18,945 nucleotides of DNA from Pseudomonadota bacterium (GTDB taxonomy: Bacteria; Pseudomonadota; Alphaproteobacteria; Rhizobiales; Rhizobiaceae): the NCBI GenBank assembly GCA_023428515.1, contig JAEYXI010000102.1:1-18945 (forward strand), given 5' to 3'. Below are positions 1 to 10,115 of the stretch, in pieces. The position numbers and the translations under genes were made by a program. Each line of letters begins with the position of its first letter. Position 1 is the first letter of the stretch. The notes under the pieces are model-generated. The model was not told where the DNA came from. It saw only the letters and a program-made list of their open reading frames with translations, and searched no databases.

Positions 1-37
1 CCCGGGCCCCCCCCCGCACGGGGGAGGGGAGCGGGGG
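1..37. other. low-complexity G/C run at the window's left end
   Basis: The first 37 bases consist almost only of runs of C and G, unlike everything to the right. In the frame of the permease they read as Pro/Gly/Arg-rich residues that do not look like a permease N-terminus, and no start codon is present. The likeliest explanation is a low-quality or mis-assembled contig end. From about base 38 on the reading looks like genuine protein. Confidence 0.6.
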
Positions 38-913
38 CGTCGGCCCAACACGCTCTTCAAGAACCTCCACGCCAAGATCGCCTCGATCCCGATGATCCTG
101 ACGGCGCTCTGCGTCTTCGTCGGCGGCACTGCGTGGACCGTCGTCTATTCCTTCACCGATTCAAAACTCCTGCCGCGCCTGCGCTTCGTCGGCTTCGAGC
201 AGTATGAGCGGCTGTGGGCGGCGCCGCGCTGGCTGGTCTCGATCGAGAACCTCGCCATCTACGGCATCCTCTCGCTGATTTTCTCCTTCGTCGTCGGCTT
301 CATCCTCGCCGCGCTGCTCGACCAGAAGATCCGCTTCGAGGACGCATTTCGCACCATCTTCCTCTACCCCTTCGCGCTCTCCTTCATCGTCACCGGCCTG
401 GTCTGGCAGTGGATACTTAATCCCGAGTTCGGCGTGCAGGGCATCGTGCGCGGCCTCGGCTGGGAAAGCTTTTCCTTCGACCCGCTCTACAATGCCGACA
501 TCGTCATCTACGGCATCATGATCGCCGGGCTCTGGCAGGGCACCGGGCTCGTCATGTGCCTGATGCTGGCCGGCCTGCGCGGCATCGACGAGGACATCTG
601 GAAGGCCGCGCGCGTCGACGGCATCCCGATGTGGAAGACCTATCTTTTCATCGTCATCCCGATGATGCGTCCGGTCTTCATCACCACGCTGGTGATCATC
701 GCCTCCGGCATCGTGAAGCTCTACGACCTCGTCGTCGCGCAGACCGGCGGCGGCCCGGGCAACGCATCGGAAGTGCCGGCGAAATACGTCTACGAATTCA
801 TGTTCCGGGCGCAGAATCTCGGCCAGGGTTTTGCCGCCTCGACCATGATGCTCTTGACCGTCGCGATCATCGTCGTGCCCTGGGCCTATCTCGAATTCGG
901 GCGGAGGCGCTGA
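2..913 (+). CDS. sugar ABC transporter permease, MalF type (5' partial)
   Basis: Inner-membrane permease of a CUT1-type carbohydrate ABC importer; it would pair with the MalG-type permease that follows. The frame is open to the left edge, and residues just before the first ATG (position 92) read NTLFKNLHAKIASIP, which resembles the N-terminus of this family. The true start is therefore probably off the window or lost in the G/C run, and ATG 92 lies inside the first membrane segment. About six hydrophobic segments are visible. The cytoplasmic EAA loop that docks on the ATPase is seen as DIWKAARVDGIPMWKTYLF around bases 595-650. The stop codon overlaps the next start by one base (TGATG), so the two permeases are probably translationally coupled. 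The substrate cannot be told from the sequence. The next permease resembles glucose/mannose (Gts-like) systems. Confidence 0.9.
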   Translation, partial: PGPPPHGGGERGRRPNTLFKNLHAKIASIPMILTALCVFVGGTAWTVVYSFTDSKLLPRLRFVGFEQYERLWAAPRWLVSIENLAIYGILSLIFSFVVGFILAALLDQKIRFEDAFRTIFLYPFALSFIVTGLVWQWILNPEFGVQGIVRGLGWESFSFDPLYNADIVIYGIMIAGLWQGTGLVMCLMLAGLRGIDEDIWKAARVDGIPMWKTYLFIVIPMMRPVFITTLVIIASGIVKLYDLVVAQTGGGPGNASEVPAKYVYEFMFRAQNLGQGFAASTMMLLTVAIIVVPWAYLEFGRRR

Positions 914-1854
914 TGTCCAATCCCGCCACGCTTGCCGCCACTGTCGCCGGCACCTCGGCAATCGCGAAGGAACTCGCCGGCCCGCGCGGCCCAAAACCGC
1001 GCATCGCCTTCTCGCGTCGCAATATCATCCTCTACGGCACGCTGATCGTCGCCGCGGTCTACTACCTCATCCCGCTCTACGTGATGGTCGTCACCTCCCT
1101 GAAGGGTATGCCCGAGATCCGCCTCGGCAACATCTTCTCGCCGCCGATGGAGATCACCTTCGAGCCCTGGGTGAAGGCCTGGGCGACCGCCTGCACCGGG
1201 CTCAACTGCGACGGTCTCTCCAGAGGCTTCTGGAACTCGGTGCGCATCACCGTGCCCTCGGTGTTCCTGTCGATCGCCATCGCCTCGGTGAACGGCTACG
1301 CGCTCGCCAACTGGCGCTTCAAGGGCGCCGAACTCTTCTTCACCATCCTGATCTTCGGCGCCTTCATCCCCTACCAGGTGATGATCTATCCGATCGTCAT
1401 CATGCTCCGGGAGATCGGCCTCTACGGTTCGCTCACCGGCCTGATCATCGTGCATTCGATCTTCGGCATGCCGATCCTGACGCTGCTCTTCCGCAACTAC
1501 TTCGCCTCGCTTCCGGAGGAGCTGTTCAAGGCCGCGCGCGTCGACGGCGCCGGCTTCTGGGGCATCTATTTCCGCATCATGCTGCCGATGAGCCTGCCGA
1601 TCTTCGTGGTGGCAATCATCCTGCAGGTGACCGGCATCTGGAACGACTTCCTGTTCGGCGTCGTCTACACGCGTCCCGACACCTATCCGATGACGGTGCA
1701 GCTCAACAACATCGTCAACTCCACTCAAGGGGTGAAGGAATACAACGTCAACATGGCGGCGACCCTCATCACCGGGCTGGTGCCGTTGGCGATCTACTTC
1801 ATCTCCGGAAAACTCTTCGTGCGCGGCATCGCCGCCGGCGCGGTCAAAGGCTAG
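913..1854 (+). CDS. sugar ABC transporter permease, MalG type
   Basis: Second inner-membrane permease of the same CUT1 importer, 313 residues, a normal length. The start at 913 is chosen because it overlaps the stop of the first permease by one base and gives a typical soluble N-terminal tail of ~40 residues before the first membrane helix (IILYGTLIVAAVYYLIPLY). The EAA motif reads EELFKAARVDGAGFWGIYF, followed by the expected IMLPMSLP. The periplasmic part with TACTGLNCDGLSRGFWNSV resembles GtsC-like permeases of glucose/mannose systems, from memory of that family. That hints at a monosaccharide or glucoside substrate but does not prove it. The gene ends nine bases before the ATPase gene. 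Confidence 0.93.
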   Translation: MSNPATLAATVAGTSAIAKELAGPRGPKPRIAFSRRNIILYGTLIVAAVYYLIPLYVMVVTSLKGMPEIRLGNIFSPPMEITFEPWVKAWATACTGLNCDGLSRGFWNSVRITVPSVFLSIAIASVNGYALANWRFKGAELFFTILIFGAFIPYQVMIYPIVIMLREIGLYGSLTGLIIVHSIFGMPILTLLFRNYFASLPEELFKAARVDGAGFWGIYFRIMLPMSLPIFVVAIILQVTGIWNDFLFGVVYTRPDTYPMTVQLNNIVNSTQGVKEYNVNMAATLITGLVPLAIYFISGKLFVRGIAAGAVKG

Positions 1855-1862
1855 GAGCGCGG

Positions 1863-2948
1863 ATGCCGAGCGTCGCGATCAAGGATCTGTCGCTGGATTT
1901 CGGCGCCATATCGGTGCTGAAGGATCTCAACCTGGACATCGAGGACGGCGAGTTCCTGGTGCTGCTCGGTCCTTCCGGTTGCGGCAAGTCCACCCTGCTC
2001 AACTGCATCGCAGGCCTGCTCGACGTCAGCGACGGGCAGATCTTCATCAAGGGCAAGAACGTCACCTGGGAAGAGCCGAAGGACCGCGGCATCGGCATGG
2101 TGTTCCAGTCCTATGCGCTCTATCCGCAGATGTCGGTGAAGGGGAACCTCTCCTTCGGCCTGAAGAACGCCGGCGTGCCCAGGGACGAGATCGAGCGGCG
2201 CATCGCCCGCACCGCCGAGATCCTGCAGATCGAGCCGCTGCTCGACAGGAAACCGTCGCAGCTCTCCGGCGGCCAGCGCCAGCGCGTCGCCATCGGCCGC
2301 GCCCTTGTGCGCGATGTCGACGTCTTCCTGTTCGACGAGCCGCTCTCCAACCTCGACGCCAAGCTGCGCTCGGAACTGCGCGTCGAGATCAAGCGGCTGC
2401 ACCAGAAGCTCGCCAACACGATGATCTACGTCACCCACGACCAGATCGAGGCGATGACGCTCGCCGACCGCATCGCCGTCATGAAGGGCGGCCTCATCCA
2501 GCAGCTCGGCGCCCCGCAGGAGATCTACAAGCGGCCGGTCAACCGCTTCGTCGCCGGCTTCATCGGCTCGCCCGGCATGAACTTTTTGGACGGCGAAGTG
2601 GCCGTGCGCGACAGAGCGCTGCACTTCGCCGCCGAAGGACTCGATATTCCGCTCGGCAATTACAAGTTCGACCGGGCCGACATCAAACCCGGACCCGCCG
2701 TCTTCGGCGTCCGCCCGGAACACGTCGGCATCAATTCCGGCGAGGACTGGCCCTTCCAGGCGAAGGTGCCGGTCGAGATCGTCGAGCCGATGGGTTCGGA
2801 CACGCTGGTCTGGACGCGGCTCGGCAAGCAGAACTTCACCATCCGCGTCTCCTCGGAGCGCGCGCCGGATGTCGGCGACAGCGTCGCCATCGGCTTCGAT
2901 CCGATGAACGCCTCGCTCTTCGACGCCGCGTCGGGGGAGCGTCTTTAA
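1863..2948 (+). CDS. sugar ABC transporter ATP-binding protein, MalK/UgpC family
   Basis: Cytoplasmic ATPase that powers the importer, 361 residues, typical for MalK/UgpC. It has Walker A GPSGCGKST (residues 36-44), Q-loop FQSYALYP (~81-88), signature LSGGQRQ (134-140), Walker B VFLFDEP (154-160) with the catalytic Glu, D-loop SNLDA, and the switch His in VTHDQ (192). The C-terminal ~120 residues form the MalK-type OB/TOBE regulatory region, including FGVRPEH. The Shine-Dalgarno AGGAG overlaps the stop codon of the preceding permease (TAGGAG), placing it in the same transcript. ATPases of this subfamily are often shared by several importers, so it does not define the substrate. Confidence 0.95.
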   Translation: MPSVAIKDLSLDFGAISVLKDLNLDIEDGEFLVLLGPSGCGKSTLLNCIAGLLDVSDGQIFIKGKNVTWEEPKDRGIGMVFQSYALYPQMSVKGNLSFGLKNAGVPRDEIERRIARTAEILQIEPLLDRKPSQLSGGQRQRVAIGRALVRDVDVFLFDEPLSNLDAKLRSELRVEIKRLHQKLANTMIYVTHDQIEAMTLADRIAVMKGGLIQQLGAPQEIYKRPVNRFVAGFIGSPGMNFLDGEVAVRDRALHFAAEGLDIPLGNYKFDRADIKPGPAVFGVRPEHVGINSGEDWPFQAKVPVEIVEPMGSDTLVWTRLGKQNFTIRVSSERAPDVGDSVAIGFDPMNASLFDAASGERL

Positions 2949-2998
2949 TCGCAGTCAACCGGGTGACCCAAGCGCCCGGCATTCAGAAGGGAAAGACA

Positions 2999-3748
2999 AT
3001 GAACTGGTCAATGCAGCTCTACAGCGCGCGCAACTTCCAGCCCTGGGACAAGGTGCTGAAGCTGCTCGGCGAAGCCGGATACAAGGAAGTGGAGGGCTTC
3101 GGCGGCGTCTATGACGACCCGGCCGGCTTCCGCAAGGAACTCGACAAGAACGGGCTTTCCATGCCGACGGGCCATTTCTCCATCGACATGCTGGAGACCG
3201 ATTTCGACGGCGCGAGGAAGATCGCGGATGCGCTGGGCATCAAGACCCTGATCTGCCCCTACCTCAATGCAGAGGCGCGGCCGGAAGCGACCGCCGCCGG
3301 CTGGCGCGGTTTCGGCGAGCGGCTGGCGAAGGTCGGCGCGCGCGCTAAGCAGGACGGCTACGGCTTCGCCTGGCACAACCACGATTTCGAGTTCAAGAAA
3401 CTCGCCGACGGTTCCGCGCCGCAGGAGCATATCCTGTCGGCTGCGCCCGACATCGGCTGGGAGATGGACGTCGCATGGGTGGTGCGCGGCGGCGAGGATC
3501 CGCTGCCCTGGATCGACCGGCACGGCAAGCGCATCGTCTCCGTCCACATCAAGGACATCGCCAAGCCCGGCCAGGGCCTCGACGAGGACGGCTGGTCCGA
3601 TGTCGGTCACGGCACGATCGATTGGAAGAGCCTGCTCAAGGCGTTGCGCGAGAAGACGGCGGCGAAATTCTTTGTCATGGAGCAGGACAACCCGAACGAC
3701 TTCGAGCGCTTCGCGCGGCGCTCGATCGAGTCGGTGAGCAAGTACTGA
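2999..3748 (+). CDS. sugar phosphate isomerase/epimerase-like TIM-barrel protein
   Basis: A 249-residue soluble enzyme of the xylose isomerase-like/AP endonuclease 2 TIM-barrel family. Family-type metal-binding positions are visible: the Glu after WHNHDFEF, Asp in WEMDVAW, His in VHIKD and Glu in VMEQDNP. These usually hold one divalent metal used for isomerisation, epimerisation or, in some members, beta-elimination of keto-sugars. The start at 2999 is backed by AAGGGA seven to eight bases upstream. No signal peptide is seen, so it probably acts in the cytoplasm on the imported sugar. Its partner is the oxidoreductase 38 bases downstream. The exact reaction is unknown; an isomerase acting on a phosphorylated sugar is only one possibility. 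Confidence 0.88.
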   Translation: MNWSMQLYSARNFQPWDKVLKLLGEAGYKEVEGFGGVYDDPAGFRKELDKNGLSMPTGHFSIDMLETDFDGARKIADALGIKTLICPYLNAEARPEATAAGWRGFGERLAKVGARAKQDGYGFAWHNHDFEFKKLADGSAPQEHILSAAPDIGWEMDVAWVVRGGEDPLPWIDRHGKRIVSVHIKDIAKPGQGLDEDGWSDVGHGTIDWKSLLKALREKTAAKFFVMEQDNPNDFERFARRSIESVSKY

Positions 3749-3786
3749 CCGTCAATACTGGCCAGCCATTTTCAGGAGCGAGTACA

Positions 3787-4926
3787 ATGGCACGCAAGCT
3801 CGGGGTCGGCATCGTTGGATGCGGCAACATATCGACCACCTATTTTTCACTCTCACCGCTGTTCAAGGGCATCGAGGTCACCGCCTGCGCCGACATCAAC
3901 CCGGCGGCGGCCAAGGCCAAGGCCAAGGAATACGGCGTACGTGCTGAAAGCGTCGCCGACCTCGTCAAGGCCGACGACGTCGACATCGTCGTCAACCTCA
4001 CCGTGCCGGCGGTCCACTACGAGATCGCGCGCACCGCACTCGACGCCGGCAAACACGTCTATTCGGAAAAGCCCTTCGTGCTGTCGGTCAAGGAAGGGCT
4101 CGACCTCAAGAAGCGCGCCGCGAAGAAGAAGCTGCGCGTCGGCTCGGCGCCCGACACTTTCCTCGGCGGTTCGCACCAGCTCGTGCGCGACCTGATCGAC
4201 AAGGGCAAGCTCGGCAGGATTGTCGGCGGCACCTGCTACGTGATGAGCCACGGCATGGAGCACTGGCATCCCAATCCGGACTTCTTCTTCCCGCCCGGCG
4301 CCGGCCCGGTGCTCGACGTCGGCCCCTACTACATCACCAACCTGATCCAGTTGATCGGCCCGGTGAAGCGGGTGACCGCGCTCGCCGCGACGCCGCAGAA
4401 ATTCCGCACCATCTCCAACGGCCCGCGCAGCGGCCAGAAGGTGCCGGTCGACACGCCCACCACCATTCATTCGGTGCTCGAATTCGAGGACGGCGCGGTG
4501 GTGACGCTGAACGCCAGCTGGGACGTCTGGGCGCACGGCCACGCACCCATGGAGCTCTACGGCGAGGAGGGCACCGTCTATGTGCCGGACCCCAACTTCT
4601 TCGGCGGCAATGTGCGCTATACCAGTGGATCGAGCGAGGTGAAGAGGACGCCGGCCTGGAAGCATCCTTTCGGCGTGCCCAACCAGAAGCACAGCCACGG
4701 CATGATGGCGAACTACCGCACGGCGGGGCTCGCCGACATGGCGCTCGCCATCCAGGGCGGCCGTCCGCACCGCTGCTCGCTGGAGCTTGCGCTGCATGCG
4801 GTCGACGTGATGACGGCGATCCTGAAATCCGCCGAAACGGGGAAATTCGTCGCCATGCAGACGACCTGCGAGCGTCCCGCGGCACTCGGGCCGAAGGAAG
4901 CAAAAGCGCTGCTGGCGAAGAAGTGA
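3787..4926 (+). CDS. Gfo/Idh/MocA family sugar dehydrogenase
   Basis: NAD(P)-dependent oxidoreductase of 379 residues, last gene of the sugar operon. The N-terminal Rossmann fold starts with GVGIVGCGNIS and is followed by the acidic residue at the end of the second strand (ACADIN). The family EKP motif is at residues 94-96, with Lys95 the expected catalytic lysine. The second-domain motif reads DVGPYY (Asp177, then Tyr where many relatives have His), a variant also seen in glucose-fructose oxidoreductase-like members. The start at 3787 has AGGAG about ten bases upstream. Members of this family oxidise sugar or cyclitol hydroxyls, often at C1 or C3. Beside a transporter and a TIM-barrel enzyme it probably performs one step in breakdown of the imported carbohydrate. 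Confidence 0.92.
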   Translation: MARKLGVGIVGCGNISTTYFSLSPLFKGIEVTACADINPAAAKAKAKEYGVRAESVADLVKADDVDIVVNLTVPAVHYEIARTALDAGKHVYSEKPFVLSVKEGLDLKKRAAKKKLRVGSAPDTFLGGSHQLVRDLIDKGKLGRIVGGTCYVMSHGMEHWHPNPDFFFPPGAGPVLDVGPYYITNLIQLIGPVKRVTALAATPQKFRTISNGPRSGQKVPVDTPTTIHSVLEFEDGAVVTLNASWDVWAHGHAPMELYGEEGTVYVPDPNFFGGNVRYTSGSSEVKRTPAWKHPFGVPNQKHSHGMMANYRTAGLADMALAIQGGRPHRCSLELALHAVDVMTAILKSAETGKFVAMQTTCERPAALGPKEAKALLAKK

Positions 4927-4965
4927 GGCGGATTCGCCTGGTCTCTCGACGCGAACAATCCTGAG

Positions 4966-4995
4966 AATATCCCTCCCGCGAGCGGGAGGGATATT
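4966..4995 (+). terminator. intrinsic terminator-like hairpin after the sugar operon
   Basis: Perfect 13-bp inverted repeat (4966-4978 and 4983-4995) around a CGAG tetraloop, 39 bases after the stop of the dehydrogenase gene. The stem is GC-rich at the loop and ends in ATATT, giving a short U-rich side but no long U tract. It fits a rho-independent terminator or an RNA-stabilising 3' hairpin. Confidence 0.65.
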
Positions 4996-5048
4996 TGCGT
5001 TAACTTCCATCGTCCCCTCAGGCACATGATCACGCCTGCAACAGCTAC

Positions 5049-5059
5049 GTAACGGTTAC
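5049..5059. promoter_or_regulatory. small palindrome, possible operator
   Basis: GTAAC-G-GTTAC forms a perfect 5+1+5 palindrome 65 bases before the start of the first DUF1254 gene, in otherwise unremarkable intergenic DNA (4996-5123). Palindromes of this shape are often TetR-type operators. No regulator gene is nearby, and a convincing -35/-10 pair was not found. Confidence 0.25.
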
Positions 5060-5123
5060 ATGCTGGCTTCCTGCCGCCGTTCCGCCGATGGTCGCTTTTG
5101 CGTTCAAAGGCAGGAGAGCACAG

Positions 5124-6563
5124 ATGAACCGGTTGTTCTCGGCAATGGCGGTGCTTGGCATGTCCGCCGGGCTGGTTCAGACAATGGCTCCGACCCTGGC
5201 CCGGGCGCAGGATTTTTCCCCGGCTGACCTGCAGAAGCGCGCCATCGAGCGCCGCGCCGTCGAAGCGGCGATCTGGGGCATGCCGGCGGTCAACACCGAC
5301 CTGATGCGCCAGGAAATGCTGACCAAGACGCCGGGCAAGATAGGCCAGGTCATTTATTGGGGCAGGCCGCTCGACTGGCACAACCAGACGCTGACGCCCA
5401 ATCCCGACACGCTCTACTTCATGACGTTCTTCGATACCAAGGACGGTCCCGTCGTGTTGGACTTCCCGCCGGCATCGGAAGAGGGTTCGCTCAACGGGAA
5501 CATCGTGAACGTCTGGCAGATGCCGCTCGAGGATGCAGGACTCCTCGGCGTCGACAAGGGCGCCGGCGCAAAGTTCGCGCTCGTGCCGCCCGGCTACAAG
5601 GAGCCCATTCCCGACGGGTTCACGCCGCTCCAACTCGACACCAACAGCGGCTACGCGCTGCTGCGCTCGAACCTGAAGAGCCACAGCGAGGCTGACGTCG
5701 CGAGATCCATCGCCTACGGCAAGACATGGAAGGTCTATCCGCTGGCACAGGCGGCCAACCCGCCTGAGACTGAGTTCGTCGACGTCAAGGACGTGCTTTT
5801 CGATTCGACGATCCGCTACGATGCGAGCTTCTTCGAGCACCTGAACCGGATCGTGCAGACCGAACCGTGGCTCGATCGCGACCGCGTGATGATCGACCAG
5901 CTGCGGGCGCTCGGCATCGAGAAGGGCAAGCCCTATCAGCCTGACGAGCAGACCAAGGCGATCCTCGACAGCGGGATAAAGGAAGCCCACGCGCTGCTGG
6001 CGGCGAAATACGATGCCGGACTGCCGCCGTTCTTCTCCGAGACAAGCCGCTGGATGGCTCCCGTCTTCCCCGAGCTCGCCAAGGCAGCCTCGGCCGGCTT
6101 CGCCGAGCCTTCGGCCTATCCCGTCGATGCGCGTGGCCTGACCTACACATACGGCTATATCGGCATCAAACGCCTGGGCGCCGGCCAGTACTATCTGATC
6201 TCGATCCGAGACAGAGACGGGGAGGCCTTCGACGGCGGCAAGGATTACCGCCTGACCGTGCCGCCCAACGTGCCGGTCGAGCAGTACTGGTCGGTGACGG
6301 CCTATGACCGCGAAACGCATGCGCTGATCAAGAACATGGACCGCGCCAGCCGCGCCTCGAACGCCGCCGAACTGCAGAAGAACGCCGACGGCTCTGTGGA
6401 CATCTTCTTCGGCCCGAAGGCGCCGGCCGGCAAGGAAAGCAACTGGGTGCCGACCGATCCCGCGCGCAAGTTCGAGCTGATGTTCCGCCTCTACGGGCCG
6501 AAGAAGGAGTTCTTCGCCAAGGCGTGGACGATGCCCGACGTCGAGAAGGTCGCGGGGCAATGA
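5124..6563 (+). CDS. secreted DUF1254/DUF1214 protein (first of a pair)
   Basis: A 479-residue exported protein of unknown biochemical role. The start at 5124 is preferred over an in-frame ATG at 5088 because AGGAG lies seven bases before it and it gives a classic signal peptide: positive MNR, hydrophobic core, and an ARA|Q cleavage site near residue 28. After cleavage comes a DUF1254-type region (NPDTLYFMTFFDTKDGPVVL, roughly residues 75-215). A linker follows, then a DUF1214-type C-terminal beta domain beginning around DYRLTVPPNVPVEQYWSVTA and ending in ARKFELMFRLYGP. It is the long form with both domains. It is followed after 11 bases by a shorter paralogue, so the two probably form an operon and act together in the periplasm. 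No enzyme residues can be named with confidence. Confidence 0.88.
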   Translation: MNRLFSAMAVLGMSAGLVQTMAPTLARAQDFSPADLQKRAIERRAVEAAIWGMPAVNTDLMRQEMLTKTPGKIGQVIYWGRPLDWHNQTLTPNPDTLYFMTFFDTKDGPVVLDFPPASEEGSLNGNIVNVWQMPLEDAGLLGVDKGAGAKFALVPPGYKEPIPDGFTPLQLDTNSGYALLRSNLKSHSEADVARSIAYGKTWKVYPLAQAANPPETEFVDVKDVLFDSTIRYDASFFEHLNRIVQTEPWLDRDRVMIDQLRALGIEKGKPYQPDEQTKAILDSGIKEAHALLAAKYDAGLPPFFSETSRWMAPVFPELAKAASAGFAEPSAYPVDARGLTYTYGYIGIKRLGAGQYYLISIRDRDGEAFDGGKDYRLTVPPNVPVEQYWSVTAYDRETHALIKNMDRASRASNAAELQKNADGSVDIFFGPKAPAGKESNWVPTDPARKFELMFRLYGPKKEFFAKAWTMPDVEKVAGQ

Positions 6564-6574
6564 GGGAGCATCCC

Positions 6575-7615
6575 ATGAAACATCTTCTTGCACGCGCCGC
6601 AGTCTTGCTGGCGATAGGAACTCTTGCGGCTTTCCCGGTTACGGCGCCGGCCTCTGCGCAGGACCCGGTCACCGTGGACAATTTCCTGCGCGCCGAATCC
6701 GATCTCTATTTCGGAAACGCCGTGGGAGAGGCCCGCGGCACGGGCAAGTTCGGCCATCACCGCGAGCCCATGTCGATTGACAAGCAAAGCGTCATCCGCG
6801 CGAACCGCGACACGCTCTATTCACCGGCGGTGATCGATCTCGATGCCGGTCCGGTGACCGTGACGCTTCCCGATGCGGGCGACCGGTTCCGCTCCATGCA
6901 GGTGATCAACGAGGACCACTATGTGGTCGGCGATGTCGAATATGACGCCGGTGCCTACACCTATGACAAGGGCAAGGTCGGCACGCGCTATGTGCTCGTC
7001 GCGATCCGGACGCTGGTCAATCCCGACGACCCGAAGGACGTCGAAGAGGTCCACAAACTGCAGGATGCGATGAAGATCGAGCAAACAGGCGGGCCGGGCG
7101 CATTCGAAGTGCCGAAGTGGGACCCGGCCAGCCAGAAGAAGGTGCGCGATGCGCTGCTGGTTCTCGGATCGACCATTCCGGATTTCAAAGGTGCCTTCGG
7201 CACGAAAGAAGCGGTCGATCCGATCCGCCATCTGATAGGCACGGCTCTCGGCGGGGGCGGCAATCCGGACAAGGACGCGTTCTATCTAAACGTCACGCCG
7301 GAGAAGAACGACGGCAAGACGGTCTACACGCTGAACGTCAAGGACGTGCCGGTCGACGGCTTCTGGTCGATCAGCCTCTATGACGCCGACGGCTATTTCG
7401 AGAAGAACGACCTCAACGCCTACTCGCTGAACAATATCACTGCGAAGAAAGGCGAAGACGGGTCGGTGTCCGTCCAGTTTGGCGGCTGCGATGGCAAGGT
7501 GCCGAATTGCCTGCCGATCATGGACGGCTGGAACTACACGGTCAGGCTCTACCGTCCGCGTGCCGAAATCCTCGATGGAAGCTGGAAATTCCCAGAACCG
7601 CAGCCGGCCGGCTGA
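6575..7615 (+). CDS. secreted DUF1254/DUF1214 protein (second of a pair)
   Basis: A 346-residue exported paralogue of the preceding gene. The start at 6575 has GGGAG seven to eight bases upstream and gives a signal peptide with an ASA|Q cleavage site at residue 28. The DUF1254-like part includes IRANRDTLYSPAVIDLDAGP, and the DUF1214-like C-terminal part includes TYTLNVKDVPVDGFWSISLY followed by WNYTVRLYRP. It lacks the ~100-residue middle section of its neighbour. Two cysteines in the C-terminal domain (GGCDGKVPNCLP) may form a disulfide in the periplasm. The function is unknown, but pairing and spacing imply co-expression with the longer protein. Confidence 0.88.
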   Translation: MKHLLARAAVLLAIGTLAAFPVTAPASAQDPVTVDNFLRAESDLYFGNAVGEARGTGKFGHHREPMSIDKQSVIRANRDTLYSPAVIDLDAGPVTVTLPDAGDRFRSMQVINEDHYVVGDVEYDAGAYTYDKGKVGTRYVLVAIRTLVNPDDPKDVEEVHKLQDAMKIEQTGGPGAFEVPKWDPASQKKVRDALLVLGSTIPDFKGAFGTKEAVDPIRHLIGTALGGGGNPDKDAFYLNVTPEKNDGKTVYTLNVKDVPVDGFWSISLYDADGYFEKNDLNAYSLNNITAKKGEDGSVSVQFGGCDGKVPNCLPIMDGWNYTVRLYRPRAEILDGSWKFPEPQPAG

Positions 7616-7642
7616 GTTTCACGGGACTGCCAAAACTGCCGT

Positions 7643-8023
7643 CTAGCCCGGCATCCGTCCGATCACGTAGACGACGATGGCCAGATAGGTCAGGCCGTGC
7701 AGGAGCTGGTCGAAGCCAATCGAGTTCCAGAAGCGCGCGCCGGCGCGCCAGTTTAGCCGGCGCACGGTCTGCTCCTTGCCCCAGTCGATGTGGTAGTGGG
7801 CGATGAACTCCGCGATCAGCACCACCACGATCGTCGCAGGCGGCGTCATCACCGCAGCTAGGCAGATCAGCGTGCCCGCGACATGGATGCCGGAATGCAG
7901 CAGCCCGCCGGGCGCGCCGTAAATCCCCTTCTGCGCGATCTGCCAGGGCGTCTGCAGCACGAAATCGCAGACGAAATGCTTGACCAGCAGCAGGGCCAAC
8001 AGCGCGATCGCGGCAGAGGTCAT
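7643..8023 (-). CDS. DUF3307 family small membrane protein
   Basis: A predicted 126-residue inner-membrane protein with three to four hydrophobic segments. It carries the family pattern KHFVCDFVLQT near the N-terminus, then LLHSGIH, EFIAHYHIDWGK and a C-terminal DQLLHGLTYLAIVVY. The clustered His and Asp residues in or next to membrane segments are characteristic of DUF3307, whose function is not known. ATG 8023 is chosen because the family motif starts soon after it. A GTG 32 codons upstream (8119) would add a non-hydrophobic tail of doubtful quality. The Shine-Dalgarno is weak (GGGTGG). The gene converges with the DUF1254 pair and diverges from the exporter gene. Confidence 0.82.
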   Translation of the reverse strand: MTSAAIALLALLLVKHFVCDFVLQTPWQIAQKGIYGAPGGLLHSGIHVAGTLICLAAVMTPPATIVVVLIAEFIAHYHIDWGKEQTVRRLNWRAGARFWNSIGFDQLLHGLTYLAIVVYVIGRMPG

Positions 8024-8168
8024 ACGAGCCACCCAATTCCAGCTGGCGCTAATGCACCGGAAGGCAAACTGCGTGACAGCATCGTCAAATGTCAATTGGC
8101 CGAAGGCGCGATGCGGCACGATCCGGTGGATTGCACAAACCGCCGCAAGCCACCATTTTCAGCTGAGA

Positions 8169-10058
<1,890 letters not shown>

Positions 10059-10081
10059 GTAGCCTGGCTTCTCGAAGCCTC

Positions 10082-10115
10082 TTGAATTAAATCACATTGT
10101 GTTATATATATACTG
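10082..10115 (+). promoter_or_regulatory. promoter and AT-rich palindromic operator before the PadR-like gene
   Basis: TTGAAT (10082-10087) and TATATA (10105-10110) are spaced 17 bases apart, a good sigma70-like pair in a strikingly AT-rich stretch. The -10 region is nearly palindromic: GTTATATATATAC is 11/13 identical to its own reverse complement. It is flanked by CACATTGTG on the left and TGTGTG on the right. PadR-family proteins often bind AT-rich dyads overlapping their own promoter, so autoregulation is plausible. Confidence 0.45.

Noticed and set aside
161..994. Long reverse-strand reading frames across the sugar operon and the exporter
   Set aside because: They are rich in Arg, Asp, His and Glu, lack domain features, and mirror high-GC genes on the + strand; they are antisense shadows.
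8024..8168. Possible extended N-terminus of the DUF3307 protein (GTG at 8119) or of the ABC exporter
   Set aside because: Both extensions add non-family residues without ribosome sites; the shorter starts fit the known domain boundaries.
10066..10079. GGCTTCTCGAAGCC palindrome after the exporter gene
   Set aside because: The usable stem is only five base pairs and no U tract follows, so it is too weak to call a terminator.
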